Shown in pieces: positions 40,809 to 50,454 of a stretch of DNA of 64,000 nt. Each line of letters begins with the position of its first letter. The stretch's first letter is position 1. Source of the stretch: Occultella kanbiaonis (GTDB taxonomy: Bacteria; Actinomycetota; Actinomycetes; Actinomycetales; Beutenbergiaceae); assembly GCF_009708215.1 (NCBI RefSeq), contig NZ_CP046175.1, positions 868,001-932,000 of the forward strand, written 5' to 3'. A program made the translations under genes and the position numbers. Under the pieces are notes generated by a model, which saw only the letters and a list, made by a program, of their open reading frames with translations, had not been told where the DNA came from and searched no databases.

Positions 40809-40863
40809 TTCAGTCGACCCCCAGAGGCTTGTCCGCAACATCCGTTCCGTGTGGACTCGAAGG

Positions 40864-41442
40864 TTAGTATGTTGCGTTGATATGAGCGATGTCGTGTGCA
40901 CTGAGTGTGCTCAGAGTGGTGTCACCCATGTACGTCGTGATGCATGTGTTTGTGGCAGTGGTATGTCGCAATCCGACCGTGTGAGCCAGTTCATGGCACG
41001 CGAGTCGTTGTGCCGACGGCGGCGTGTAGTTCAGGTTGAGCCGTACCCACTGCACACTGCAGCGCTGACTCGGGTGGCTGCCAGTTACTGACCCGGCGCA
41101 CGCGTTCCAACCGTACAGCCCGTTGTTGCCGTATGTGTGGTCGAAGACGCATACCGTGGCTAACGCGCAACTGGAGTCGTTGCTTGCATGCGTGGACGCG
41201 ACTAGGTCCGTGGGGTTGTAGACGACCGAAACGCGGTTATTGACAGATGCCGAGTTCGTAGTGGTGAGAGCAACGCGCTTGACCGACATTGTCGCGTTGG
41301 GATGTAGCCAAACACCATTCGTGGTGCCAGACGTACCTGGAGATCCCGTGGATCCGAAATTGCTCGCTCAACTCGGAAGAGCAAGAATCGCAACCAGGAT
41401 GAGCGTGACAAACGACACGGACCAGACTCTTCGGCGCTTCAT
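40864..41442 (-). pseudogene. Secreted HExxH metalloprotease with in-frame TGA after the signal peptide
   Basis: The frame starts with a clear signal peptide, MKRRRVWSVSFVTLILVAIL ending ALPS. A TGA at 41370-41368 (codon 25) follows, and the same frame stays open to 40864. The rest is a small secreted metalloprotease with the zinc site ACHELAHTVGLRH (HExxHxxGxxH) and a downstream YMGD turn, like snapalysin or matrixin-type enzymes. Four Cys suggest disulfides. One changed base (for example TGG to TGA) would explain it. An internal ATG at 41289 would give a leaderless 141-residue fragment without export signal. GAGGGGG precedes ATG 41442. The DNA is only about half G+C here. Confidence 0.75.
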
Positions 41443-41588
41443 TGCGCCCCCCTCGTTGTGTGGAGGCTGGCAGGGCGCACGCTGGTGGGCAATGGAGCGA
41501 CGCGCCCGAGATCGAGCCCAGCGATTGGGGTGCTCGTCCTGACGCCGCGCGACGAGCGCTCGGTACCGTCGATGCGTACACACGCGGC

Positions 41589-41640
41589 GGAAGTTTCCAC
41601 CCCACCGTGCCTGGACCGACGTCGCGGACGCTCATAGCGT
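41589..41640 (+). promoter_or_regulatory. ESX-type promoter module, copy 4
   Basis: GGAAGTTTCCACCCC (41589-41603), CTGG at 41611 and TAGCGT at 41635-41640, 46 nt from the start of the module. Transcription from here would begin about 35 nt before the EccC-like start codon at 41682. Confidence 0.7.
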
Positions 41641-41681
41641 CATCGGCAGGACAGAGACCGGCCAGTGATGAGGAGCCCGCC

Positions 41682-44600
41682 GTGTGGCGAGTGAGTGTGC
41701 GACCGAGTGCGGAGAGCAAGCTCGCCCCCGTCGACGTGGTGGTCACCGCGGACGCCGGCGGCAAGGTCGGGGACCTCGCCGCGAGCCTCGGCACACACCT
41801 CGGCGGCGGCGGGGGTCGGTTGCTGCTGGCCCCGACCACGGGCGGACGGCCCTGGTCCGCCGACACCCCGCTGTCCCAGGCGCCGCTGCGCGACGGCGAC
41901 GTCCTCGAGGTCACCTCGGTCCCGGCCGAGTGGCTGACCAGGCCCGGCCGCGCCGGCACCGCCCGCGCCGTCGTGCACGTGGTCGCCGGCCCCGACGCCG
42001 GCACCCAGATCCCGGTCGTCGGCGAGGTCGTCACGATCGGTCGCTCCGCCGACGCAGGAATCCACCTCAACGACCCGCTGGTCAGCCGCAGCCACGCCCA
42101 GATCCTGCTCACCGACACCCCCGTCGTCGTCGACCAGGGCTCCGCGCACGGCACCCGGGTGGCCGGGCGGGCCGTGAACCGGCCGCAGGCGCTCGCCTGG
42201 GGTGAGCAGATCACGGTCGGATCCTCGGTGCTCGTGATCCGGCCGGGTCGATCGAGCCGCGCCGGCCTGTCCGGCTCAGCCGAGGGGCCCGACGGCGGCG
42301 CCGACCGCGGCGTGCTGCGCTCGCCCCGGTTCGGGGTCCGGGTCGAGGCGCTTGAGCACGAGGTGCCGGCGGCCCCGGCCCCGGTCCGCAAGGTACAGGT
42401 CCCCTGGCCGATGATGCTCCTGCCGATGCTCATGGGCGGCGCGATGTTCGCGCTGATGCGCAACCCGTTCTCCCTGATCTTCATGCTCGGGTTCCCCACG
42501 ATGATGGGTGTCAACTACCTCATGCAGGTGCGCACGGCCCGACGTGAGCACGCCGAGCAGGCCGCGATCTGGCGCGAGGAGGTCGACGGGATCCTCACCC
42601 TGGTGGACACCTCGGCGCGCGCCCAGGCCGAGCAGGCCGCCGACGACGAGCCCGAGCTCGACGTGGTCCTGGCGCGGGCCACCTCCCACGACCACCGGCT
42701 CTGGACCCGCCAGCGCGACGACGCCGACTTCCTCACGGTCCGCGCCGGCCGCGGGCCGCGCCCGGCCCTGGTCACCGCGAAGCTGCCCGGCACGCAGGGC
42801 GACCGGGTGCTGCGTGCCGAGGCGGCGGCGGCCATCAGCGGACGCGCCACCCTGCCCGACCAGCCGGTGCCGGTCCCGCTCGCGCAGGCGGCACTGACCG
42901 CTGTCGTCGGCCCGACGGCGGACGTCGACGCCTGGGTGCGCGCCGCCGTCGTCCGCCTTGCGGTGACCCACTCCCCGAACGAGGTGCGCGTGGCCGCCGT
43001 GCTCGGCGCGGACCGCTCGCACGTGGAGTCGTGGCTGCGGTGGCTGCCGCACGCCGCGCCGCTCGCCGGCGGCACCGCGTGCGTGAGCGTCGGCGCGGGC
43101 GACGGGCAGCGTCTGCTCGAGGAACTCGCCGTCGCCGAGCCGGCGGGCCTGCACACCGTTCTCCTGGTCGACGGCGGAGCGCAGGTCTCCCGTCGTCTCG
43201 TCGAGGCGGTGGCCGGGGTCGCCGAGGACTCGGACCGCCGGCTGCACCTGATCTGGATGGGGGAGAGCCTCACCGAGGTGCCGGCCGCGACCGACCTGGC
43301 CGTCGACCTGACCAGCTCGACGCTGCAGCGCGCCGCCCGCGGTGGCGTCGAGGAGCTCACCCGCCGCGACGCGCTCGACCTGACCACGGCCTGGCGGGCC
43401 GCGCGGGCGCTGTCCGGGTACAAGGACGAGGCCGCCGTGGTGGCCGCCGAGTCGATGCTGCCGCAGCAGGTCCGGCTGCCCGGGCTCACCGGCGATCTCG
43501 CGGACCCCGACGACGTGGAGCGTCTCATCGAGCGCTGGGCGGCGAGCACCGGGCTGCGCGCCCAGCTCGGCACCGGCGCCGACGGCGTCATCTCCATCGA
43601 CCTGCGCGAGGACGGCCCGCACGGGCTGGTCGCGGGCACCACCGGCGCCGGCAAGAGCGAGCTGCTGCAGTCCCTGATCGCCTCGCTCGCGATCAACAAC
43701 CCGCCGTCGCGGATCACGTTCCTGCTCGTGGACTACAAGGGTGGTGCCGCGTTCCGCGAGTGCGCGCAGCTGCCGCACTCGGTCGGCTACATCACCGACC
43801 TCACCCCGGCCCTGGTGCAGCGGGCCCTGACCTCCCTGCACGCCGAGCTCACCGCCCGCGAGCACCTGCTCGCCACCTACGGCGCGAAGGACCTGATCGC
43901 CCTCGAGCGCAGCCACCCCGAGGCGGTGCCGCCGAGCATGCTGATCTGCGTCGACGAGTTCGCAGCCCTGCTCGCCGAGGTGCCCGAGTTCGTGGACGGC
44001 ATGGTCTCGATCGCCCAGCGCGGCCGGTCCCTCGGCATGCACATGCTGCTGGCCACGCAGCGCCCCGCCGGCGTGGTCACCCCGCAGATCAAGGCGAACA
44101 CCGACCTCCGGATCGCGCTGCGGGTCGCCTCCCCGGACGACTCCACCGACGTCATCGACGCCCCGGACGCCGCGCACCTGTCCCGGCGCACCCCCGGTCG
44201 GGCCTGGCTGCGGCGCACCGGGCACGGCACCCGCGAGCTCGTCCAGGTGGCGTTCGTGGGCGCCCACGAGGAGCTGCACGAGGTCGGCGACGCCGTTCGG
44301 GTGGCCCCGTTCACCGCCCGCGACCTGCCCGGCCCGGCCCGCTCCGGCGGCACCCGGCTGCACCCGAGCACCGACCTGGAACGGATCGTGGCGACCGCCA
44401 CCACCGCGTTCCTGCGCACCGGCCGCCAGGCACCGAAGAAGCCGTGGATCCCGCCGATCGCCCCCGAACTACCGATGGTGTGCACCGCGCCCGGCGAGCT
44501 CGCTCTGGGCGCCGGCGCCCGCGACGAGGCCCTCGTGGCCGGCGGCGCCGCGGACGTGGTCCGCGCCGTGCAGGCCCCCGGCCAGGTGATCCTCGGCATG

Positions 44601-46136
44601 GTGGACCGCCCCGCACAGCAGTCCCAGGTCCCGTTCGTGGTGGACTACGCCCGCTCCGGGCACCTGCTCGTGTTCGGGTCCTCCGGCGCCGGTAAGACCG
44701 AGCTGCTGCGGACCCTGGCGGCCTCCGTCACCGTCGGCAGCCACGGCACTGCGGCCGTCGCCGACTGCGTCTACGGCATCGACGCCGGCGGTGGCGGGCT
44801 CACCGTCCTGGAGCGGCTCGGTTCGGTCGGCTCGGTGGTCGTGGAGCAGCAGCTCGAGCGGATGCTCCGGCTGATCCGGATGCTGCACCGCACCGTCACC
44901 GAGCGCAACGCCGCGCTGGCCTCCCGCGGCGTCGCGGACCTGGCCGCGCTCGCCGCGACCGGGGTGGACCTGCAGCGCATCCACCTGCTCGTCGACAACC
45001 TGCCGGCCGTGATGGACGCCCTCGAAGGCGGCGGTGCGGTCCGGCGCCAGCATGGCGAGCAGCTGCTCACGATCCTCCAGGAGGGCCGCCGCGCCGGCGT
45101 GCACATCACCGCGACCGCCCCGCAGCGCACCGGCCTGCCGAGCCAGCTGCAGGCAGCGTTCGGCCAGCGCCTCGTGATGCGGATGACCGTGACCGACGAC
45201 TACGCCATGCTCGGCGTCCCGGCAGGAGTGCTCGACGGCGAGTCCCCGGCCGGGCGGGCGCTGTCCGGTAAGGACGAGGTTCAGATCGCGACCCTCGGCG
45301 GCGCCGGGACCCCGCTGCAGGCCGAGCGCCTGGACGAACTGATGGCCGTCGTGGCCGACCGGTACGCCGGCGAGCCACCGGCCGCCGTGCCGGTGCTGCC
45401 GACCCGGCTGCCGCAGCACCTCCTGCCCGCGCCCACCGCCGACGAGCTCTGCCTCGGCGCCGAGGAGAGCTTCGTGGCCCCGGTCAACCTGGCCCTGCGG
45501 GCGGCGCCGCTGCTCATCACCGGCCGGTCCCGGTCCGGTCGCACCAGCGCCCTGCTCGGCATCGCCCAGCTCGCCCGCCGCTCGAGCGCCCCGCCGGCGC
45601 GGATCGTGTTCGCCGGGCCGCGCGCGCAGGCCGCCGTGGCCGTGCCTGGCGGCACGCTGTCCGCCGCGGAGGTGTCCGACGACGTCCTGGCCACTCCCGA
45701 GGACCTGCTCGCCTGGGTGGAGGGTGGCGCCGGGCGCGCAGACGGCGCCGCGGACGATGACTGGACCCTCCTGCTGCTGGACGACCTGCACGAGTGGGAG
45801 CGCGCCTGGGAGGCCAACGGCCCCGAACGGCGCGCGCTCGAGGCGCTCGCCGCGCACCTGACGTCGACGCCTGGGCCGAGCACCGCCGTCGTCGGCGTCG
45901 CCGACCCGGACGACGCCCGCTCCCGCCAGCACATCCCCGGCCTGATCGCCCTGCTGCGGCGCTCGCGCCGTGCGGTGCTGCTGTCCCCGGAGATGGGCGA
46001 CGGGTCGCTGGTGGCGGCGCAGATCCCGATGAACAGCCACGAGCCGCTGACCGGCGCCGGTCGAGGCCTCCTCGTGAACGGCGGATCGTCGCACGTTCTC
46101 CAATTAGTATCGGCCTCGGTGGAGGGGGTCCGATGA
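41682..46136 (+). CDS. EccC/EssC-like FtsK/SpoIIIE ATPase with N-terminal Ubl-like and FHA domains
   Basis: This 1484-residue protein has in order: a beta-grasp-like segment (about 1-85) and an FHA domain (GRSADAGIHLNDPLVSRSH, about 97-185). A hydrophobic segment of likely two helices (about 245-285) and three FtsK/SpoIIIE ATPase domains follow. Walker A is intact in domain 1 (GTTGAGKSEL near 652, Walker B VDEFAALL) and domain 2 (GSSGAGKTELL near 999, but LLVDNLPAVMD lacks the Glu). It is degenerate in domain 3 (GRSRSGRTS near 1281, Lys to Arg). This is the motor of type VII secretion. The GTG at 41682 is chosen with GAGGAG upstream. The stop overlaps the next ATG. Confidence 0.87.
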   Translation: MWRVSVRPSAESKLAPVDVVVTADAGGKVGDLAASLGTHLGGGGGRLLLAPTTGGRPWSADTPLSQAPLRDGDVLEVTSVPAEWLTRPGRAGTARAVVHVVAGPDAGTQIPVVGEVVTIGRSADAGIHLNDPLVSRSHAQILLTDTPVVVDQGSAHGTRVAGRAVNRPQALAWGEQITVGSSVLVIRPGRSSRAGLSGSAEGPDGGADRGVLRSPRFGVRVEALEHEVPAAPAPVRKVQVPWPMMLLPMLMGGAMFALMRNPFSLIFMLGFPTMMGVNYLMQVRTARREHAEQAAIWREEVDGILTLVDTSARAQAEQAADDEPELDVVLARATSHDHRLWTRQRDDADFLTVRAGRGPRPALVTAKLPGTQGDRVLRAEAAAAISGRATLPDQPVPVPLAQAALTAVVGPTADVDAWVRAAVVRLAVTHSPNEVRVAAVLGADRSHVESWLRWLPHAAPLAGGTACVSVGAGDGQRLLEELAVAEPAGLHTVLLVDGGAQVSRRLVEAVAGVAEDSDRRLHLIWMGESLTEVPAATDLAVDLTSSTLQRAARGGVEELTRRDALDLTTAWRAARALSGYKDEAAVVAAESMLPQQVRLPGLTGDLADPDDVERLIERWAASTGLRAQLGTGADGVISIDLREDGPHGLVAGTTGAGKSELLQSLIASLAINNPPSRITFLLVDYKGGAAFRECAQLPHSVGYITDLTPALVQRALTSLHAELTAREHLLATYGAKDLIALERSHPEAVPPSMLICVDEFAALLAEVPEFVDGMVSIAQRGRSLGMHMLLATQRPAGVVTPQIKANTDLRIALRVASPDDSTDVIDAPDAAHLSRRTPGRAWLRRTGHGTRELVQVAFVGAHEELHEVGDAVRVAPFTARDLPGPARSGGTRLHPSTDLERIVATATTAFLRTGRQAPKKPWIPPIAPELPMVCTAPGELALGAGARDEALVAGGAADVVRAVQAPGQVILGMVDRPAQQSQVPFVVDYARSGHLLVFGSSGAGKTELLRTLAASVTVGSHGTAAVADCVYGIDAGGGGLTVLERLGSVGSVVVEQQLERMLRLIRMLHRTVTERNAALASRGVADLAALAATGVDLQRIHLLVDNLPAVMDALEGGGAVRRQHGEQLLTILQEGRRAGVHITATAPQRTGLPSQLQAAFGQRLVMRMTVTDDYAMLGVPAGVLDGESPAGRALSGKDEVQIATLGGAGTPLQAERLDELMAVVADRYAGEPPAAVPVLPTRLPQHLLPAPTADELCLGAEESFVAPVNLALRAAPLLITGRSRSGRTSALLGIAQLARRSSAPPARIVFAGPRAQAAVAVPGGTLSAAEVSDDVLATPEDLLAWVEGGAGRADGAADDDWTLLLLDDLHEWERAWEANGPERRALEALAAHLTSTPGPSTAVVGVADPDDARSRQHIPGLIALLRRSRRAVLLSPEMGDGSLVAAQIPMNSHEPLTGAGRGLLVNGGSSHVLQLVSASVEGVR

Positions 46137-49100
46137 TGGCACGGGGCAAGCGCAGTCCGATGAGCTGGTGGCGTTCGCGCACCTCCGGTCGCGGCCGTGA
46201 GCGTGGCTTCGTGGAGGCCGGCGTGGCGGCGGCCGGTGGGCTGCTCGTGGTCGGCGCCGTCGTCGGCAACGGGGTCGCCGCCGCGCTGATCGACATGTCC
46301 GACGGGCAGACCTGGTTGGCCGACGACGACGGCCGTGTGGTGCAGATCAACCCCGCCACCGGCCAGCCGGAGCGGCGCCTGATCATCGGCGAGCCCGGCA
46401 GCGAACTGGAGGTCTCCCAACGGGACGGGCAGCTCATCGTCACCGACCTGACGACCGGGATGATCACCGCCGTCGACCTGGCCAGCCTCGTCGCCAGCGG
46501 CGCTCGCGGCGTGGACCCCGAGACCGAGGTGCTCGTGGGAGGCGGTCAGGTGGTCCTGGTCGACCTCGAGCCCGGCACGGTCCGGGCCGTGGACCCGCTC
46601 ACCCTGCGCGACCTCGGCCGCCCGTTCCGCACCGGTGACCTGGCCGACGCCGTCATCGACGATGAGGGGTCGGTCTGGATCATCGCTGCCGATGGCACTC
46701 TGACCGAGCTCGACTACTCCCCGGACGCTGCCGAGTTCGTCACGTCGACGTCCCGGCCGGTCGCTGGGGCGGGCCCGCAGTCCCGGCTGGTGCCGCACGC
46801 GGCTGGGGTGACCGTGTTCGCTCCCGACCAGGGCTCCGTGGTGCAGGTCGGCGCCGGGCGGGATCTCGCCGTCAGCGTCGCGGCTCTCGAGGGCACCGTC
46901 GCCGAGGCGGACTATGCCCCGGCGGACCTGGTGCCTGCCTCGGCGGAGGAGGCCGGCCGGGTGTTCCTGCTCACCGACGGGCGGATCCTGAACGTGGACG
47001 TCGGCGATCTCGGCTGTGAGCGGCCCGGCAGCCCGGCCGTGTTCGCCGGCAAGGTGTACGTGCCGTGCCTGGGCAACGGCCGGGTCATCGTCCTGGACTC
47101 CAGCGGTGCTCGAGCCGGCGCTGACATCGTGGTTCCCGGTGGTGGCGACCCGACCCTGGTGGTCGACGACGGCCGGCTCTACGTGAGCACCCCGCAGGAC
47201 GGCCGGATCGTGGTGGTCCAGCCGGACGGGTCCACCCAGATGGTCGACGTCGCCGCGGCCGAGGTCCCGGTCCAGGCCGCGGACCGGCCCCCACCCGCAA
47301 GACCCACCGTGCCGGTGACGAACCCGCCGGTGCACAACCCGCCCGTGAACAACCCCCCGGTGAACGTGCCGCCGCCGGCCACGCCCGACCCCGACCCGAC
47401 CAGTGATCCGACCGACGGCGGGAACGGCAGCAACGGGAACGACGCCGACCTGGCGCCCTCCGGCCTCGCCGCACAATTGCGGGCCGACGGCACGGTGACG
47501 CTCACCTGGACCCCGCCGGTGACGACGCCCGGGTCGGTCCGGGTGACGAGCTCGGACGGCGTCGCCGACCGGGCGGTCGCACCCGACGCCACGACCCTCG
47601 ATGTGCCCGGCCTGTCCTGTGGCTCGATGATCACGCTCACCGTGACCGCCACCCACGCCGGCGGCAGCACCGGGGTCGGCTCCACCGGGATCCGCACCGC
47701 CGACTGCGTGACCGGCGTGAACCCGGCCGACCTGGCACCCACCAACGTGCAGGCGGCCCAGCGCGCCGACGAGAGCGTGCGGGTCACCTGGACGGCCCCG
47801 GCGGAGCCCGCGAACGAGATCCGGGTGACGAGCTCGGACGGGACCGCGAACCAGACGCTCGCCGCCGACGCCACCACGGTCGACCTGACCGGGCTGACCT
47901 GCGGACGCACCCTCACCTTCACCGTCACCGCCTACCACGACGGCGGCATCACCGGCGCAGCGAGCGGCACCGCGACGACCGCGGCGTGCGCGGTGGACCC
48001 GGCCGACCTTGCCCCGACCGGGGCGAGCGCGGCCCTGCGCGCCGACGACAGCGTCCAGGTCAGTTGGACCGCGCCCGAGGTCGCCCCGAACGACTACCGC
48101 GTCACGAGCTCCGACGGCGCGGCCAGCCAGATGGTCGCCGCGGGCGCCTCGTCCGTGGACCTGACCGGCCTCACCTGCGGCCGCACGCTGACGTTCACGA
48201 TCACCGCGAACCACGACGGTGGGCAGACCGGGGCGGCGACCGCCAGTGCCCGCACCGCCGACTGCCCGACGACGCCGCCGCCCACGGTGGAGGCAACCGC
48301 CCCGACGAACGTGACCGCCACCCTGAACGGCGACAACACCGTGACGGTGTCCTGGACGGCGGCAAGCTCCGGCGCCGACGAGTACCGGGTCTCGCCGAAC
48401 GGTGGCGCCGCGACGTCCGTGACCGGGACGTCCGCGACCCTGACCCTGGCTCCGGGGGCGTACACGTTCACCGTCACCACCCAGCTGGACGACACGAGCG
48501 CCACGTCCGCGGCGAGCAACGCCGTGACCGTGGCGGGGGCACCCGGAGCCCCGGGCACACCGGCGATCGGCGGCGTGACGAACAACGGCTCCCAGGTGCA
48601 GGCCAACGTGTCCTGGTCCGCCGCCCCCGCGAACGGCGCCGCGGTGACCTACACCGTCACCTACACCGGTGGCTCGCTCACCACGACGGGCACCTCGACG
48701 GCGCTCACGATCAACTGCGCCGGTGCGTCACCGTGCGCCGCCGGCGGCACGCTGAACGTGAGCGTCACCCCGTCGAACGCGATCGGCACCGGGGCAGCGT
48801 CATCGGCAGCGGCGAGCGTGCCCGCGCCGCCGCCCCCACCGCCCGCGAACGGGGATTCGGTGGTCAGCAACATCCAGTGGTCGGCGCCCGGCCTGTACGA
48901 CGAGATGATCCCGTTCAGCGTCGACGTGTCCCCGCCCGCCGGCTGGTCCGCGCACACCGGTACCTGCACGCTGTACGTCTCGGGCGGCGGGATCAACGAC
49001 TCCCGGGTGATCGCCTGCAACTCGAGCGGGGCCGTGTACGGGAACGCCGCGCTCGGACGTGCCACGATCAGCGCCTACGTGGTGGCCACCGGCGCCGCGG

Positions 49101-49474
49101 TCAACGCGACCTCGGCCACGATCAGCGAGCAGCTGCCAGGCCGAGGTGACTGGGCGCATTGCACCATCAGCCCGCGCATCTGCACCCAGCCCAACGCCTT
49201 CGACCCCGGGAACCCCGACGTCGAGATCGTCCCCGCACCCTGGGCGCCGCCCGAGGTGCCGAGCCCGCCCGTCCTCGCCGCCGGCTTCGGGCTGCTCGGC
49301 GCCGCCGGCCTGCTGCGCACCCAGCGCCGCCTCGCCGAGGTCCCGGTCACCAGTGCGGCCGTCACCAGCACGACCGGCACCCACCCCGCCCCGGCCAGAG
49401 CGAGCACAACCACCGTGCCAGCGACCGCCGTCGACCCTGATCGACCCGACCCGACCGGAGACCAGTCCCGATGA
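46133..49474 (+). CDS. Membrane-anchored FN3-repeat surface protein
   Basis: This 1113-residue protein has an N-terminal basic leader and one helix (about 27-50). A beta-propeller-like region with WLADDDGRVVQINPATG-type units (about 55-380) and a Pro/Asn linker (NPPVHNPPVNNPPVNVPPP) follow. Then come three 88-residue Cys-bearing FN3-like repeats, further FN3-like domains and a C-terminal hydrophobic segment (VLAAGFGLLGAAGLL) with Arg-rich end. It is mostly outside the cell. Coupled by ATGA to the EccC-like gene upstream and to moxR downstream, it is the main extracellular component of the locus. The FN3-like parts may bind a polymer or partner cell (inference). Confidence 0.78.
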   Translation: MMARGKRSPMSWWRSRTSGRGRERGFVEAGVAAAGGLLVVGAVVGNGVAAALIDMSDGQTWLADDDGRVVQINPATGQPERRLIIGEPGSELEVSQRDGQLIVTDLTTGMITAVDLASLVASGARGVDPETEVLVGGGQVVLVDLEPGTVRAVDPLTLRDLGRPFRTGDLADAVIDDEGSVWIIAADGTLTELDYSPDAAEFVTSTSRPVAGAGPQSRLVPHAAGVTVFAPDQGSVVQVGAGRDLAVSVAALEGTVAEADYAPADLVPASAEEAGRVFLLTDGRILNVDVGDLGCERPGSPAVFAGKVYVPCLGNGRVIVLDSSGARAGADIVVPGGGDPTLVVDDGRLYVSTPQDGRIVVVQPDGSTQMVDVAAAEVPVQAADRPPPARPTVPVTNPPVHNPPVNNPPVNVPPPATPDPDPTSDPTDGGNGSNGNDADLAPSGLAAQLRADGTVTLTWTPPVTTPGSVRVTSSDGVADRAVAPDATTLDVPGLSCGSMITLTVTATHAGGSTGVGSTGIRTADCVTGVNPADLAPTNVQAAQRADESVRVTWTAPAEPANEIRVTSSDGTANQTLAADATTVDLTGLTCGRTLTFTVTAYHDGGITGAASGTATTAACAVDPADLAPTGASAALRADDSVQVSWTAPEVAPNDYRVTSSDGAASQMVAAGASSVDLTGLTCGRTLTFTITANHDGGQTGAATASARTADCPTTPPPTVEATAPTNVTATLNGDNTVTVSWTAASSGADEYRVSPNGGAATSVTGTSATLTLAPGAYTFTVTTQLDDTSATSAASNAVTVAGAPGAPGTPAIGGVTNNGSQVQANVSWSAAPANGAAVTYTVTYTGGSLTTTGTSTALTINCAGASPCAAGGTLNVSVTPSNAIGTGAASSAAASVPAPPPPPPANGDSVVSNIQWSAPGLYDEMIPFSVDVSPPAGWSAHTGTCTLYVSGGGINDSRVIACNSSGAVYGNAALGRATISAYVVATGAAVNATSATISEQLPGRGDWAHCTISPRICTQPNAFDPGNPDVEIVPAPWAPPEVPSPPVLAAGFGLLGAAGLLRTQRRLAEVPVTSAAVTSTTGTHPAPARASTTTVPATAVDPDRPDPTGDQSR
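47444..48265 (+). repeat. Three 264-bp tandem FN3-encoding units
   Basis: Units at 47444-47707, 47726-47989 and 48002-48265 each encode exactly 88 residues. They open ADLAP, contain a VTSSDG and a GLxCG segment and end in an -AC or -DC. Each has two Cys (in L[ST]CG and at the end), fitting a disulfide per repeat. Units 2 and 3 are the most alike. Confidence 0.88.
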
Positions 49475-50454
49475 CCGAGAACCCCCTGGCCCCCACCGAG
49501 GCCGACGTCGCCCGGTTCCGCCTGCTGCACGATGCGGTGGTCGACGCCGTGTCCGTCGCCCTGCAGGGCAAGCGGCCGGTCATCGAGCTGGCCACCGTGT
49601 CCCTGTTCGCTGGCGGGCACGTGCTCCTCGAGGACGTCCCCGGCACCGGTAAGACCACCCTGGCCCGCGCCATCGCCGCGGCGCTCGGCGGCTCCTCCCG
49701 CCGGATCCAGTTCACCCCGGACCTGCTCCCGGCCGACGTCACCGGCACCTCCGTGTTCGAGCCCGGCACCGGCCAGATCAGCTTCCGCCCCGGCCCGGTG
49801 TTCACGAACGTGCTGCTCGCCGACGAGATCAACCGGGCCGCCGCGAAGACCCAGTCCGCCCTGCTCGAGGTGATGGCCGAGCGCACCGTCACCGTCGACG
49901 GGATCGGCCACACGGTGCCGGACCCGTTCGTGGTGATCGCCACCCAGAACCCGATCGACCTGGACGGGACCTACCGGCTCCCGGAGGCCCAGCTCGACCG
50001 GTTCCTGGTGCGGATCACGCTCGGCTACCCCGACGTCGAGCACGAACTGGCCGTGCTGCGACCCGGCTCGCGCGCCGGTGTGGTCGAGGAGGTCCCGGAG
50101 GTCACCAACCCCGAGACCGTCGCGGCCGCCTCCCGGCAGTTGCGGCACCTGCACGTGGCCGAACCGATCCTCACCTACATCCGCGCCATCGGGGCGGCCA
50201 CCCGCGCCGACTCCCGGCTCCGGCTCGGGGCGAGCACCCGGGCCCTGCGTGGCCTCGTGGCCGCCACCCAGGTCTACGCCGCCGCGCAGGGCCGCCACTT
50301 CGTGGTCCCGAGCGACGTGCAGCGCCTCGCCGGTCCCGTGCTCGCCCACCGCCTCGTGCCGACCCGGGACGCCCTCCTCGCCGGGGACACCACCGAGGCC
50401 GTGGTGACCGACGCCGTCGGCAGCGTGGAGGCACCCCGCCCGGTGCCCGCATGA
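49471..50454 (+). CDS. moxR: MoxR-family AAA+ ATPase
   Basis: This 327-residue AAA+ protein has Walker A LLEDVPGTGKTTLARAIAA, Walker B VLLADEINRAAAKTQSALLE, sensor 1 VIATQNPIDLDGTYRLPEAQLDR, the arginine finger in the same segment, and a C-terminal helical lid. MoxR proteins act as chaperone-like ATPases, usually beside DUF58 and VWA proteins, as here. The start overlaps the FN3 protein gene stop by ATGA. Confidence 0.9.
   Translation: MTENPLAPTEADVARFRLLHDAVVDAVSVALQGKRPVIELATVSLFAGGHVLLEDVPGTGKTTLARAIAAALGGSSRRIQFTPDLLPADVTGTSVFEPGTGQISFRPGPVFTNVLLADEINRAAAKTQSALLEVMAERTVTVDGIGHTVPDPFVVIATQNPIDLDGTYRLPEAQLDRFLVRITLGYPDVEHELAVLRPGSRAGVVEEVPEVTNPETVAAASRQLRHLHVAEPILTYIRAIGAATRADSRLRLGASTRALRGLVAATQVYAAAQGRHFVVPSDVQRLAGPVLAHRLVPTRDALLAGDTTEAVVTDAVGSVEAPRPVPA

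Noticed and set aside
41368-41370. Selenocysteine at the TGA of the metalloprotease gene
   Set aside because: No role for Sec just after a signal peptide is known and no SECIS-like hairpin stands out. A nonsense mutation is simpler.
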